A DNA stretch of 64,000 nucleotides from an uncultured Oscillibacter sp. GTDB taxonomy: Bacteria; Bacillota; Clostridia; Oscillospirales; Oscillospiraceae. The notes beneath the pieces were generated by a model that saw only the letters and a list, made by a program, of their open reading frames with translations, ran no database searches and was not told the DNA's origin. The stretch is taken from positions 62,001 to 126,000 of the forward strand of contig CAJUMX010000008.1 in NCBI GenBank assembly GCA_910587705.1, written 5' to 3'. Positions 32,130-41,353 of this stretch are shown piece after piece. Every line of letters begins with the position of its first letter. Position 1 is the stretch's first letter. The position numbers and the translations under genes are program-made.

Positions 32130-34237
32130 GTGCCCACCGCCTTCCGCTCCGGCTTCGCCGCCGGTTCCAGGGTGATGTTTCCAATGGCCTGAATCTGCAC
32201 GGCGCTGGTGATCTCATTAAAGGACAACACATAAACGCCGGGGTAGAACTGGGTAATCATCTTGGAGAAATAGCCTCGAATCACCTGGCTGACCAGGATA
32301 ATCGGCGTCTGGGAGAGGTCGTTGAACTTCTTCATTTGGTTCGCCAGCTGCGAGACAATTTGCTGCATCAGCTCCGGGCCCATTGCCAAATACACGCCCT
32401 GCTCGTTCCGGGTGAGGGAGGCGATGATCTTCTTCTCCACCTCCGCGTCCAGCGTGACGACGCGAAGCTGCCCATCCTCGCAGAAGCGGCGGGTGATGGT
32501 CCGGGCCAGCGCGCCTCGAACCTGCTCCGTGGCGGCGTCGATGTCCCGGCCCTGGACCAGTGCGTCGGCCAGGGTCTCCACAATGGCCCCCAAATCCTTG
32601 ATGGGCACGCCCTCTTTCAGGAGGTTTCGCAGCACCTTTTCCAGCGTGGCGAAGGAGATGATGCTGGGAATGGTCTCCTCCACCAGCTCCGGGGCGCTGC
32701 GCTTCAAATTGTCCACCAGCTGGATGGTCTCCGCCCGGCCCAGCATCTCGTAGGCGTACTTCTTCACCGTCTCGGAGAGGTGGGTCAGCATGACGGACAG
32801 GGGGTCGATGACGTTGTAGCCGTAAATCTCCGCCATTTCCTTGTTCTCCGGCAGAATCCACCGGGAGGGGATGCCGTAGGCGGGCTCGATGGTCTCGATG
32901 CCGTCGATCTCCCCCAGGGGGTTGGCGGGCTCCAGGGCCAGATAATAGTCCACCAGAATCTCGCCTCGGGCCACTTCCTCGCCCCGGATGCGGATGACGT
33001 ACTGGTTCGTCCCCAGGGCCGACGCGTCGTGCAGCCGGATGGAGGGGAACACAAAGCCCATGTCCTGGGCGTATTGACGGCGGAAGATGACAATGCGGCT
33101 GATGAGCTTGCCGCCGTGGCTCTCATCCACCATGGGGATCAGGCTGTATCCAAACTCCATCTCAATGGGCTCCACCGAGAGGAGGTTGTAGACGTTGTTG
33201 ATATCCTTGTAATAGTCGGTTTCGCTGGGCGCGGCGGTCTCGGCCGCTTGCTGCTGCTGTTCCGCGGCGGCCTGGAGGGCCGCGGTCTCCTGCCGTTCCC
33301 GTTCCATGCGGCTGCTGACGTACCAGCCTGCCCCCAGCAGCAGCCCGCCGCCCACTGCCAGGGCGAAATGGGGCGTGTTGGGGATGGCCGCCAGGAACAA
33401 CAGGATGATGCCGGTGGTCATAATGGCCCTGGGCTGGGCCTTGAACTGACCAATGACGTCCTTGTTCAGGCTGCCCTCGGACACGGACCGGGTGACGATC
33501 ATGCCCGTGGCGGTGGAGATCATCAGCGCCGGGAGCTGGGAGACCAGGCCGTCACCGATGGTGACGATGGAGTAGCGGGAAATCACGTCGGAAAAGGTTC
33601 CAGCGTTCATCACCATTCCGATGATGGTGCCTCCGATGAAGTTGATCATCGTGATGATCAAGGACATGGTGGCGTCGCCTTTTACGATTTTTGTGGCGCC
33701 GTCCATAGCGCCGTAGAAGTCGGCTTCCTTTTGAATCTTATGGCGCCGCTCCTTGGCCTCCTGCTCGTCGATGAGGCCGGAGGAGAGGTCGGCGTCAATG
33801 GCCATCTGCTTGCCGGGCATGGCGTCCAGGGTGAACCGGGCGGCCACCTCGGCCACGCGCTCGGCGCCCTTGGTAATGACGATGAACTGCACCAGGACGA
33901 TGATCAGGAAGATGACCACGCCCACGACGATGTTTCCGCCGGTAATCAGATTGCCGAAGTTTTGAATGACCTCTCCGGCGTAGCCGTGCCAGAGAATCTG
34001 CCGCGTGGTGGAGACGTTCAATCCCAGCCGGAACAACGTGGTGATCAGCAGCAGGGATGGGAAAATGGAAAACTCCAAGGCCTCCGAAATGTTCATCGTG
34101 ATCATGAGGATCATGACGGACAATCCGATGTTCACCACCAGCAAAATGTCCAGGAGCTGCGTCGGCAGGGGGATGATCAAAAACAGAACGATGACCACGA
34201 CGGCAAGAGATATTATGTTGTCAAGAACCCTTCTCAA
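32126..34237 (-). CDS. flhA: Flagellar export gate protein FlhA
   Basis: 703 residues from a TTG with AGGAGGTGA upstream. Eight N-terminal membrane helices up to ~residue 320 and the FHIPEP family stretch KGAERVAEVAARFTLDAMPGKQMAIDADL are clear. The cytoplasmic domain (~340-700) docks chaperone-substrate complexes. A Gln/Ala-rich linker (QAAAEQQQQAAETAA) joins the halves. In many Firmicutes flhF and flhG follow flhA; here fliA does so directly. Confidence 0.97.
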   Translation of the reverse strand: MRRVLDNIISLAVVVIVLFLIIPLPTQLLDILLVVNIGLSVMILMITMNISEALEFSIFPSLLLITTLFRLGLNVSTTRQILWHGYAGEVIQNFGNLITGGNIVVGVVIFLIIVLVQFIVITKGAERVAEVAARFTLDAMPGKQMAIDADLSSGLIDEQEAKERRHKIQKEADFYGAMDGATKIVKGDATMSLIITMINFIGGTIIGMVMNAGTFSDVISRYSIVTIGDGLVSQLPALMISTATGMIVTRSVSEGSLNKDVIGQFKAQPRAIMTTGIILLFLAAIPNTPHFALAVGGGLLLGAGWYVSSRMERERQETAALQAAAEQQQQAAETAAPSETDYYKDINNVYNLLSVEPIEMEFGYSLIPMVDESHGGKLISRIVIFRRQYAQDMGFVFPSIRLHDASALGTNQYVIRIRGEEVARGEILVDYYLALEPANPLGEIDGIETIEPAYGIPSRWILPENKEMAEIYGYNVIDPLSVMLTHLSETVKKYAYEMLGRAETIQLVDNLKRSAPELVEETIPSIISFATLEKVLRNLLKEGVPIKDLGAIVETLADALVQGRDIDAATEQVRGALARTITRRFCEDGQLRVVTLDAEVEKKIIASLTRNEQGVYLAMGPELMQQIVSQLANQMKKFNDLSQTPIILVSQVIRGYFSKMITQFYPGVYVLSFNEITSAVQIQAIGNITLEPAAKPERKAVGT

Positions 34238-34321
34238 GCGCCCGTCACCTCCTGTTCCATAAGTTCCTTTCCGCCCCGGTCCTGAACCGGACAGCCTTAT
34301 CCTTTGGATAAGACGGCAAAT

Positions 34322-35395
34322 TTATTTTACCAGTTTGTGCTTCTCGTTCAGCCGGAAGATATAAACCAGCACCTCTGCCACGGGGTTGTAAAGCTCCGTG
34401 GGAATCTCCTGATCCAGCTCCGTGTCCGCATAGAGGGCCCGGGCCAGGGGTACGTTTTCAATCGTCGGCACCTTGTTCTCCTCCGCAATCTTCACAATGC
34501 GAAGGGCCATGGAATCCATGCCCTTGGCGAGGACAATGGGAGCCGCGTCCTCATCTGGGTGATACCGGAGGGCCACAGCGTAGTGGGTGGGGTTTCGGAT
34601 CACTACGTCGGCCTTGGGAACCTGCTGCATCATGCGGCTTTGGGCCCGCTTGCGCTGCATTTCCTTAATCTTCCCCTTGATCTGGGGATCGCCCTCCATC
34701 TGCTTATACTCTTCTTTGATCTCCTGCTTGCTCATACGCAGGCCCCGCTCGTAGTCCCACCACTGGTACATGAAGTCCAGGGCGGCCAGGGCGATGAAGG
34801 CAATGCCGATCTTCACGATCATGCCCATGCCCTGCTCAAACAGGTGGGTGGCGGAGGCTTTCAGGTCCACGTAAAGATATTTCGCGCTCTCATGAAACAT
34901 GCCCTTGATGCTGATATAGACGATGACCATGAGAATACTGATTTTTAAAAGCCCCTTCAAGGCGTTGATCACGCTTTTCAGGGAAAACAGCCGCTTGAAG
35001 CCCTCCAGGGGGTTGATCCGGCTGAACTTGGGTTTCATCAACTCGCTGCTGACCAGCAGCTTGGTTTGGGCAAAGGTGGCCGCGATGGCGCAGCCCGCTG
35101 TCACCAGCGTTATGGGAAGCACGCTCCGGGTCATCAGCCCCAGGGCCTGCATGGTTAACTCGTGGAGGAGGTCTCCGTTGGCCAAATCCTCCGCCAAATC
35201 CACTTTGGAAAAGCAAAAGCCCATAAAGCCCGCCAGCTGCTCCCCAATGCGCCCGGCCAGTAGCCAGAACGCGGAGAAGGAGCCCAGCAGCGTCACCACG
35301 GCAACGGCATCCTGGCTTAGAAAGACGTTACCTTTCTTTCGCTCGTCTCTTCGCTTTTTTGGGGTTGCTTTTTCGGTCTTAGAACTGTCCGCCAA
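34322..35395 (-). CDS. flhB: Flagellar export switch protein FlhB
   Basis: 357 residues from a TTG at 35395 with AAGGGGGG upstream. N-terminal SKTEKATPKKRRDERKKG, four membrane helices, and the self-cleavage motif NPTH at ~residue 268 followed by YAVALRYHPDEDAAPIVLAKG. FlhB switches export from hook to filament substrates with FliK. A second, FlhBc-only homologue is encoded at 2530-2865. Confidence 0.97.
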   Translation of the reverse strand: MADSSKTEKATPKKRRDERKKGNVFLSQDAVAVVTLLGSFSAFWLLAGRIGEQLAGFMGFCFSKVDLAEDLANGDLLHELTMQALGLMTRSVLPITLVTAGCAIAATFAQTKLLVSSELMKPKFSRINPLEGFKRLFSLKSVINALKGLLKISILMVIVYISIKGMFHESAKYLYVDLKASATHLFEQGMGMIVKIGIAFIALAALDFMYQWWDYERGLRMSKQEIKEEYKQMEGDPQIKGKIKEMQRKRAQSRMMQQVPKADVVIRNPTHYAVALRYHPDEDAAPIVLAKGMDSMALRIVKIAEENKVPTIENVPLARALYADTELDQEIPTELYNPVAEVLVYIFRLNEKHKLVK

Positions 35396-35436
35396 CGTTC
35401 ATCCCCCCTTTCGGACGTTGCACGGCTGGAAAGTGG

Positions 35437-36201
35437 TTATGCCATCAGCCCCAGCATTACGTGGAGGCTGTCCAGCATGGTTCGCTCCGCCGTCAGAAGG
35501 AACTCGCTAATGGGAAGCATCAGCGTCATCAGCAGCCCAAGGCCGATAATGACCTTCAGCTCTATATTGATGGAAAACACATTGATCTGGGGAATGACCT
35601 TCATCAAAATGCCCATCCCCAGCTGGCCGATGAGCTCCGCCGCCAAAATGGGCATACAGAGCTTCACCGACAAAACGGTGCACTCGATAAAGAGCTCCAG
35701 GGCCAAATTCGTCAGGTCGTGTCCAATGGAAACCCCGCCATAGCCCAGAATTTCGCCGGAGGTCAGCATAATCCGCAGCAGCGTGTGATGCCCGTTCCCG
35801 GCGAAAAAGAGCAGAATCATCAACGTGTTCAGCAAGGTGCCCGTCACCGACATGTTGGAACGGGAGCCGGCGTCGTAAACCTGGTTCATGGTCATACCCA
35901 TTTGGGTGTCGATGGCCAAACCCGCCATCTGGGGAATATAAAAGAAAAAGTTTATGATCATGCCCAGGACAAATCCCACCGTCAATTCCAGCAGCACCGC
36001 CCCGGCAAAGGGCAGCACCCCCGACGGCGGCTCCAGCCGCCCCCCCTCCACCGAGTAGGTAAAGGCTGACATCAAAAGGACAAATCCCGCCCGGAAGGTT
36101 CCGGGAAAATTCTGGCGGCTCAACAGGGGATTGAACATCACAAAGCCGCTCATCCGGGACAGAATCAGCAAGAAGAGCGTCAGGGCCCCTTCGTCTATCA
36201 T
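35437..36201 (-). CDS. fliR: Flagellar export protein FliR
   Basis: 254 residues; GGAGGCG upstream. Six hydrophobic helices and the FliR-type GFVLGMIINFFFYIPQMAGL and LELFIECTVLSVKLCMPILAAELI blocks. Part of the FliP-FliQ-FliR export channel, in the standard fliO-P-Q-R-flhB-flhA order. Confidence 0.95.
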   Translation of the reverse strand: MIDEGALTLFLLILSRMSGFVMFNPLLSRQNFPGTFRAGFVLLMSAFTYSVEGGRLEPPSGVLPFAGAVLLELTVGFVLGMIINFFFYIPQMAGLAIDTQMGMTMNQVYDAGSRSNMSVTGTLLNTLMILLFFAGNGHHTLLRIMLTSGEILGYGGVSIGHDLTNLALELFIECTVLSVKLCMPILAAELIGQLGMGILMKVIPQINVFSINIELKVIIGLGLLMTLMLPISEFLLTAERTMLDSLHVMLGLMA

Positions 36202-36212
36202 AGGCGCCTCCG

Positions 36213-36476
36213 CTAAATCTGCGTCATCAGGTCAAAGACCTCCCGGGCGTACTCCTGGAGCGTGGTCAGCATCCAGCCTCCCGCGATCAGCAGGACGCCC
36301 ACAATGATGACCACCTTGAGGATAAAGCCAATGGTCTGCTCGTGAATCTGGGTTACCGCCTGGAAAATGGCGATCAGCACGCCGGCGAACATGCTTAAAA
36401 CCAGCATGGGTCCGCCCAGCTTGATGACCACACCCACGGCGTCCCGCATCACGTCGGTTATCATTCCCGTATCCAT
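36213..36476 (-). CDS. fliQ: Flagellar export protein FliQ
   Basis: 87 residues, two membrane helices separated by the conserved AIFQAVTQIHEQTIGFILKV. Eleven bases upstream of fliR. Export-channel subunit. Confidence 0.95.
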   Translation of the reverse strand: MDTGMITDVMRDAVGVVIKLGGPMLVLSMFAGVLIAIFQAVTQIHEQTIGFILKVVIIVGVLLIAGGWMLTTLQEYAREVFDLMTQI

Positions 36477-36490
36477 TCGTCAGCCCTCCG

Positions 36491-37165
36491 CTAGTGAAAA
36501 CCCCGGACCAGGGTGGAAAACAGCAGCTCCCACCCGTTCAAGGTCACGAACAGCAGCAGCTTAAAGGGTGCGGAAATCATGGACGGCGGCAGCATAATCA
36601 TACCCATGGACATCAAGGTACAGGACACCACAATGTCGATCAGCATAAAGGGAATATACAGCAGCAGTCCAATGGTAAACGCCTTCGACAGCTCGCAGGT
36701 CACAAAGGAGGGCACGATAATCCTTAGCGGCACCGTCTCCACCACAGTCTGGGTGTTGACCTCCTCCGGCATCTCCACGTGCGCCATCTCGCAGAACATC
36801 TCCAGGGTGTTGATCTTCGTGTTCCGCACCATGAACTCCGACAGGGGTACCACGGCCCGCTTCAGGAATTCCTCCTGGTCAATCTCCTCCGCGACATAGG
36901 GCTCGTAGGCCTCCTCCTGTATGCGGGTGATGGTTGGGGACATGGTAAAAAACGTCAAAAACAGGGCAAGGCCCACCAAAATCAGGTTTGGCGGCGTCTG
37001 CTGTGTGCCCATGGCGTTGCGCAGAAAGGAAAAGGAGATGACAAACCGGGAAAAGGACGTCATCATCACTACGAGAGAGGGCAGGAGCGTAATCGCCGTC
37101 ATCAGGAAGATGATTTCCAGCGCCTGCACATTCTCACCGTTTACATTGATCAGCCCTTCCGGCAC
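36491..37165 (-). CDS. fliP: Flagellar export protein FliP
   Basis: 224 residues from a GTG with GGAGGTGAATCGGAG upstream. FliP signatures TSFSRFVISFSFLRNAMGTQQTPPNLILVGLALFLTFF and IPFMLIDIVVSCTLMSMGMIMLPP are present, split here as they are read in sequence. No classical signal peptide is visible at the N-terminus. Forms the export channel core with FliQ and FliR. Confidence 0.95.
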   Translation of the reverse strand: MPEGLINVNGENVQALEIIFLMTAITLLPSLVVMMTSFSRFVISFSFLRNAMGTQQTPPNLILVGLALFLTFFTMSPTITRIQEEAYEPYVAEEIDQEEFLKRAVVPLSEFMVRNTKINTLEMFCEMAHVEMPEEVNTQTVVETVPLRIIVPSFVTCELSKAFTIGLLLYIPFMLIDIVVSCTLMSMGMIMLPPSMISAPFKLLLFVTLNGWELLFSTLVRGFH

Positions 37166-37172
37166 CTCCGAT

Positions 37173-37544
37173 TCACCTCCGCTCTCGTTGTTTCATGATG
37201 GTGAGAAACGCCTCCTTGAAGCCGGGCTTCTCACCTGCCGCCGTTTCCGGCGGCTTCCAGGCGGCGGTCTCCTCTTCGGTGAGCTCCGCCAGCAGGGTGA
37301 CCCCCGCCGTTCCGGCTCCCAAGAGCAAATACCGCTCGCCCACCCGGGCCAGGATCAGGCTTTGATCCCGCCCCAAGGGCATTCGGTCCAGGACCTCCAT
37401 CCGACGTCCTCCCGAAAAGGCGCCCAGCGCCCCTCGGCCCGCCACATACTTCGTAAACCAGTAGGCCAGGCCCATGATCAGGACGACGCAGACCAGCATC
37501 CAAAGGAAGGAGGCCAAGGCCGCGTCACCCCCCAGCTCCAGCAT
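37173..37544 (-). CDS. fliO: Flagellar biosynthesis protein FliO (FliZ type)
   Basis: 123 residues: one membrane helix (~12-30), then MEVLDRMPLGRDQSLILARVGERYLLLG, the FliO/FliZ beta core. Lies between cheY and fliP as in Bacillus. Helps assemble the FliP ring. Confidence 0.88.
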   Translation of the reverse strand: MLELGGDAALASFLWMLVCVVLIMGLAYWFTKYVAGRGALGAFSGGRRMEVLDRMPLGRDQSLILARVGERYLLLGAGTAGVTLLAELTEEETAAWKPPETAAGEKPGFKEAFLTIMKQRERR

Positions 37545-37547
37545 CCG

Positions 37548-37916
37548 TCAGGGATTGCCCAGGATGGTGCTGACGGTCTTGAGCACCCGATCGGGCTTGA
37601 AGGGCTTGACGATGAAGTCCTTGGCTCCGGAACGCACCGCGTCCATAACCATGCTCTCCTGTCCCATGGCGGAGCACATGACCACATTGGCGCTGCTGTC
37701 CTTGGCACGGATGGCTTTCAGGGCCTCCAGGCCGTCCATATTGGGCATGGTGATGTCCATGATCACCAGATCCGGGCCGATCTCCCCGAATTTCTCCACG
37801 GCGTCCGCGCCGTCCACGGCCTCGAACAGTTCGGTGTATCCGTTCTTGCTCAGGGTGTCCTTAATCATCTTCCGCATAAAGGCGGCGTCGTCCACCAACA
37901 GAATCTTCTTAGCCAT
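37548..37916 (-). CDS. cheY: Chemotaxis response regulator CheY
   Basis: 122 residues, a single receiver domain: acidic pocket VDDAAF, phosphoacceptor Asp in LVIMDITMPNMDG, Thr/Ser and Lys in the MCSAMGQ and DFIVKPFKP segments. Placed after fliY like Bacillus cheY. Phosphorylated by CheA, it acts on FliM and FliY. Confidence 0.95.
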   Translation of the reverse strand: MAKKILLVDDAAFMRKMIKDTLSKNGYTELFEAVDGADAVEKFGEIGPDLVIMDITMPNMDGLEALKAIRAKDSSANVVMCSAMGQESMVMDAVRSGAKDFIVKPFKPDRVLKTVSTILGNP

Positions 37917-37996
37917 TGTCTAATTCCTTCCTTCTTATCCAAATAATAATGATTTCATGATCGCATTATCTGAAAAGCGCTCCGGATTCCGGCCGC

Positions 37997-39469
37997 TTAT
38001 TTCTTTACCAGCTCGATTACAGGGTCCTGGACGATCTCGGTAATCCGGACGCCGAAGTTGTCGTCGATCACCACCACGTCGCCCTTGGCCACGCATTTCC
38101 CGTTGACAAATAGGTCCACCTGGTCGCCTGCCAGCTTGTCGAGGACCACCAGGGACCCCTTGGAAAACTCCAGAATATCCTGCACCTTCCGCTGCGTCCG
38201 ACCGATTTCCACCGTCACCTGGAGGGGGACCTCCATAATGAGGTCCAGGTTCTGGGCCTGCTCCTTCCCCAGAAGGTCCGTCGGGTCCATCTCCCGCAGG
38301 GGAGCCGGGTGGGTGTTGATGACCTTGGGCTCCGGAGCCGGGGGCGCAGGGGCGGGAGCCGGGGCGTTGTTGGCCATGGCCGTGGTCATGGCCGTCATCA
38401 TGGCCGCCATCATGGCTCCAAAATCCGCTGCCGTCGCGGGCGCCGCCGGGGCTGCGGCAGCGGCAGGCTGCGCTGCCGGGGCCGGCTGAGCGGCGGGGGC
38501 AGGCTGGGGAGCCGCCGGAGCCGGTTGCGGTGCGGGAGCTGGGGCAGCGGCCCCACCCGCCAGCATGGCCTCGATTTCCTCCTGGCTCATCTTCCGGCTG
38601 GAAGAGGGCTCGGGCTCCGGGGCGGGAGCCGGGGCGCCGCCGGCCATACCGGCCATCATCGCCTCGATCTCCTCCTGGCTCATCTTCTTATTGGAGGCGG
38701 GCTCCGGTTCCGGCGCGGGAGCGGGTTCTCCACCGCCCCCCATGCCCGCCAGCATGGCCTCGATCTCCTCCTGGCTCATCTTCCCGCCGGAGGAAGCGGG
38801 CTCCGCCGCAGCAGGCTCCGGAGCGGGAGCGGGTGCGGGGGCAGGGGCGGCCTCTTCGGCTCCGTCGTCATCGTCACCCAGGCCCAGACCCTTTAAAAGC
38901 TCTTTGGCCAGCTCCACGCTCATGACGTTCATGAACTCGCTCTCCAGGGCCCCCTCGATCTTGAGGGAGAAGCGGACGATGACAATGGTGTCCGCCCCCT
39001 GGGGAAGGTGGTTCTCCTTAAAGGCCGCCAGGTCCTCCAGCTCGAAGGGCTGGGGGGTGGAGATGTCCACCTGATAGCCCAGGAAGTCGCTCATGGCCGT
39101 GGCCGCCGCGCCCATCATCTGGTTCATGACCTCGCAGACGGCGCTGATGGTCAGCTCGTTGAGCTCGAACTCCTCATCCGGCGTCTCTCCGCCCATGAGG
39201 ATATCCACAATGACTTTGATATCGCTACGCTTGAGCAGCATGATGTTGCTGCCCGCCAGGCCCTCCACGTATTTGATCTCGATGCCCATGGCGGGCTCCA
39301 GGTTGCCCAGGGCAAAGTCCTCCGTCTTAATGGACGTGACCTTGGGCGTCGTAATATCGACTCTGTGCTCCAGAAGGTTGGATACCGCAGTGGCAGAGGA
39401 GCCAAGGCTGATATTCATCATTTCCCCGAGGGCGTCAATCTCCATCGGGCTAAACAATTTTTTGTCCAT
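37997..39469 (-). CDS. fliY: Motor switch protein/CheY-P phosphatase FliY with repeated CheY-binding-like motifs
   Basis: 490 residues. It opens with LFSPMEIDALGEMMN, followed by a CheC-like phosphatase half with two E-x2-N helices (DALGEMMNISLGSS, AVCEVMNQMMG). A ~150-residue Pro/Ala/Glu linker holds three copies of KMSQEEIEAM(L/M)AG at about 92-96-base spacing. The C-terminal ~80 residues are the FliN domain (IMEVPLQVTVEIGRTQRKV). The usual FliY length is ~380, so the linker is long. It works with FliM and FliG in the C-ring. Confidence 0.96.
   Translation of the reverse strand: MDKKLFSPMEIDALGEMMNISLGSSATAVSNLLEHRVDITTPKVTSIKTEDFALGNLEPAMGIEIKYVEGLAGSNIMLLKRSDIKVIVDILMGGETPDEEFELNELTISAVCEVMNQMMGAAATAMSDFLGYQVDISTPQPFELEDLAAFKENHLPQGADTIVIVRFSLKIEGALESEFMNVMSVELAKELLKGLGLGDDDDGAEEAAPAPAPAPAPEPAAAEPASSGGKMSQEEIEAMLAGMGGGGEPAPAPEPEPASNKKMSQEEIEAMMAGMAGGAPAPAPEPEPSSSRKMSQEEIEAMLAGGAAAPAPAPQPAPAAPQPAPAAQPAPAAQPAAAAAPAAPATAADFGAMMAAMMTAMTTAMANNAPAPAPAPPAPEPKVINTHPAPLREMDPTDLLGKEQAQNLDLIMEVPLQVTVEIGRTQRKVQDILEFSKGSLVVLDKLAGDQVDLFVNGKCVAKGDVVVIDDNFGVRITEIVQDPVIELVKK
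38563..38790 (-). repeat. Triple SQEEIEAM motif array in FliY linker
   Basis: Three near-identical coding blocks (around 38566-38592, 38658-38688 and 38755-38785) encode KMSQEEIEAM, resembling the FliM N-terminal LSQAQIDALL peptide that binds phosphorylated CheY. They are separated by Pro/Ala/Glu spacers. Confidence 0.85.
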
Positions 39470-39474
39470 TCCGT

Positions 39475-40482
39475 CTACTCGCTCCTTTGCTCATCAAGCT
39501 GATAGCATACTTCATCTATCTTCACAGCCATATTTTTCTTATGGGTACCCATCTTGCCGGTAAACCAGTGGTAACCGCCGATTTCCAGGTAAATGGGGGA
39601 TTCCTTGGGCTGTCCCAGGTCAATGACGTCTCCCACATTCAAGTGGTAGATGTCGCTGAGAGAGAGCTGAGCGCTGGCCAGCTCTGCAATGATCTCCAGC
39701 TTGGAGTCTCGCAGCTTGTCGAAAATCTCGTCGGATTTGTCCTCCGCCGCCGTTCGGCGCAGGGGGCTCTCCCGGCTGATTTCCGCGAACACGTTGGTCA
39801 AAACCTCGCCGGGGAGACAGACGCTCATCCGCCCCGCCATGTTGGGGAACTGCAATTTCAGGTCCACGATCACCACCGTCTCATCCAGGCCAATCACCTG
39901 GTTCAACGTCGGGTTGACCTCGGTCCGGCTGTACTCAAACCGAATGGGCACGTAGTTCTCCCAGCTTCGGTCCATCACCTTTACGGTGTCCTCGGCCAGG
40001 TCCTCATAGAGCTTTAGCTCCAGGTCCGTGTAGCTGTAATCGTCCTCCAGCTCGTTGTCCACGGCGCCCTCGCCGCCCAGCATCCGGTCCATCATGCTCA
40101 AAGCCGTGCTGGTGGGAATAAAGAGCATTGCCGGGGTCTCCTGCATCTGCCCTTTCAGCTCCACGTCGATCATGCCCAGCACGTCGCCCTCCGTCAGGGC
40201 GTTGGAAAATTCAAAATAGCGCTGTTCCTCGATGCTCTCCACCGTAACCTCGCAGGTGGAGCGCAGACGGGCGTTCAGCCGGGAGCTGATTACCCGGGAA
40301 TAATTGTCAAAAATGCCGTTCAGCATTTTGATGCGGTCTTTGGTGAATTTGCGGGGACTGCTGAAGTCGTATTTTTGGTATTTCTTTTCCTGCTTTTCAG
40401 CAGACGGCTCCGAATCCTTTTCTCCGCTTCGAACCGCGTTCAGCAAAGCGTCGATTTGCGCTTGCGATAATACGTCTGCCAT
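39475..40482 (-). CDS. fliM: Flagellar motor switch protein FliM
   Basis: 335 residues. N-terminal CheY-binding peptide VLSQAQIDALLNAV, the CheC-like middle domain and the C-terminal SpoA/FliN-like domain (LASAQLSLSDIYHLNVGDVIDLGQP). Six bases upstream of fliY. C-ring switch component. Confidence 0.97.
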   Translation of the reverse strand: MADVLSQAQIDALLNAVRSGEKDSEPSAEKQEKKYQKYDFSSPRKFTKDRIKMLNGIFDNYSRVISSRLNARLRSTCEVTVESIEEQRYFEFSNALTEGDVLGMIDVELKGQMQETPAMLFIPTSTALSMMDRMLGGEGAVDNELEDDYSYTDLELKLYEDLAEDTVKVMDRSWENYVPIRFEYSRTEVNPTLNQVIGLDETVVIVDLKLQFPNMAGRMSVCLPGEVLTNVFAEISRESPLRRTAAEDKSDEIFDKLRDSKLEIIAELASAQLSLSDIYHLNVGDVIDLGQPKESPIYLEIGGYHWFTGKMGTHKKNMAVKIDEVCYQLDEQRSE

Positions 40483-40535
40483 GTCATCCCCCCTATTCTA
40501 CCTGGATTCCGGCGAACGGCCGCCGGTAGGCTTCG

Positions 40536-41318
40536 TTATGCGGTCATCACAATATATTGCTGGATGCCGCCCTGTTCTTCCATCTCGGCCTCAATGTCCC
40601 GGCCGCTGATAATCATTTCCACCCGGCGGTTTTTCGCCCGGTTTTCCGACGTATCGTTGGGCGCGACAGGCCGCCACTCTCCGAAGCCCTCGCTGACCAG
40701 GCAGCTGGGAGGCACATCGCTGTGCTGTTGAATGTACATGACCACGTTGGTGGCCCGCTCGCTGGAGAGGGTCCGGTCCACGGTGACCCGGTTGGGCCCC
40801 GAGCCCGCCCGGGCGGTATGGCCCTGAATACGAACCTCGTCCAAGGACGCGGCCACGCCGCTAAGCATGTCGCATACGGAGTCCAGCACAGGATAGGCCT
40901 CCTTCAAAATCACGGAGCTCTCCCCCGCGAAGAAAACCGATTGGCTGAACGTGACGAAAATCTTTCCGCCGTCCTGGCTCACTGTAATCGCGTCCTGGAG
41001 GTTTTGCTGCTGAACAAACTCCTGAATCTGCTGGAGCAGGGACTCCATATCCTCGTCCACCTGCTCCTGGAGCTCCGCAGGGGCCACGCCCTGCTCGCCA
41101 GGGTCGGCGCTGGGGCCGTCGGTGCCCACAATCGTGGGGTCCGGGTCCAGCACCGCAGAGGGGTTGAAGCTCTGGACGATGGCCTTCCAGTTGTCCTCGC
41201 TGATGGTGGACATGGAATACAGCAGCACGAAGAAGCACAGCAGCAGCGTCACCATGTCGCCGTAGGTATCCATCCAGTTTGCGCCGCCGCCTCCGCTGCT
41301 TTTTTTCTTAAGCGCCAT
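40536..41318 (-). CDS. motB: Flagellar stator protein MotB
   Basis: 260 residues; single N-terminal membrane helix with the proton- or ion-binding Asp D21 in TYGDMVTLLLCFFVLLYSMS. An OmpA-like peptidoglycan-binding domain occupies the C-terminal half (IQGHTARAGSGPNRVTVDRTLSSERA, GFGEWRPVAPNDTSENRAKNRRVE in pieces). Partner of MotA upstream. Confidence 0.96.
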   Translation of the reverse strand: MALKKKSSGGGGANWMDTYGDMVTLLLCFFVLLYSMSTISEDNWKAIVQSFNPSAVLDPDPTIVGTDGPSADPGEQGVAPAELQEQVDEDMESLLQQIQEFVQQQNLQDAITVSQDGGKIFVTFSQSVFFAGESSVILKEAYPVLDSVCDMLSGVAASLDEVRIQGHTARAGSGPNRVTVDRTLSSERATNVVMYIQQHSDVPPSCLVSEGFGEWRPVAPNDTSENRAKNRRVEMIISGRDIEAEMEEQGGIQQYIVMTA

Positions 41319-41353
41319 TGCCGCTCACCTTTCCTTTCGGACTGACGGATTCA

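Noticed and set aside
32336..34285. 649-codon plus-strand frame opposite flhA
   Set aside because: His/Gln/Gly/Asp-rich shadow of flhA with no recognisable domain.
38320..38900. Repeats in the FliY linker as a CRISPR or mobile element
   Set aside because: They are in-frame coding repeats separated by Pro/Ala codons, not direct repeats with unique spacers.
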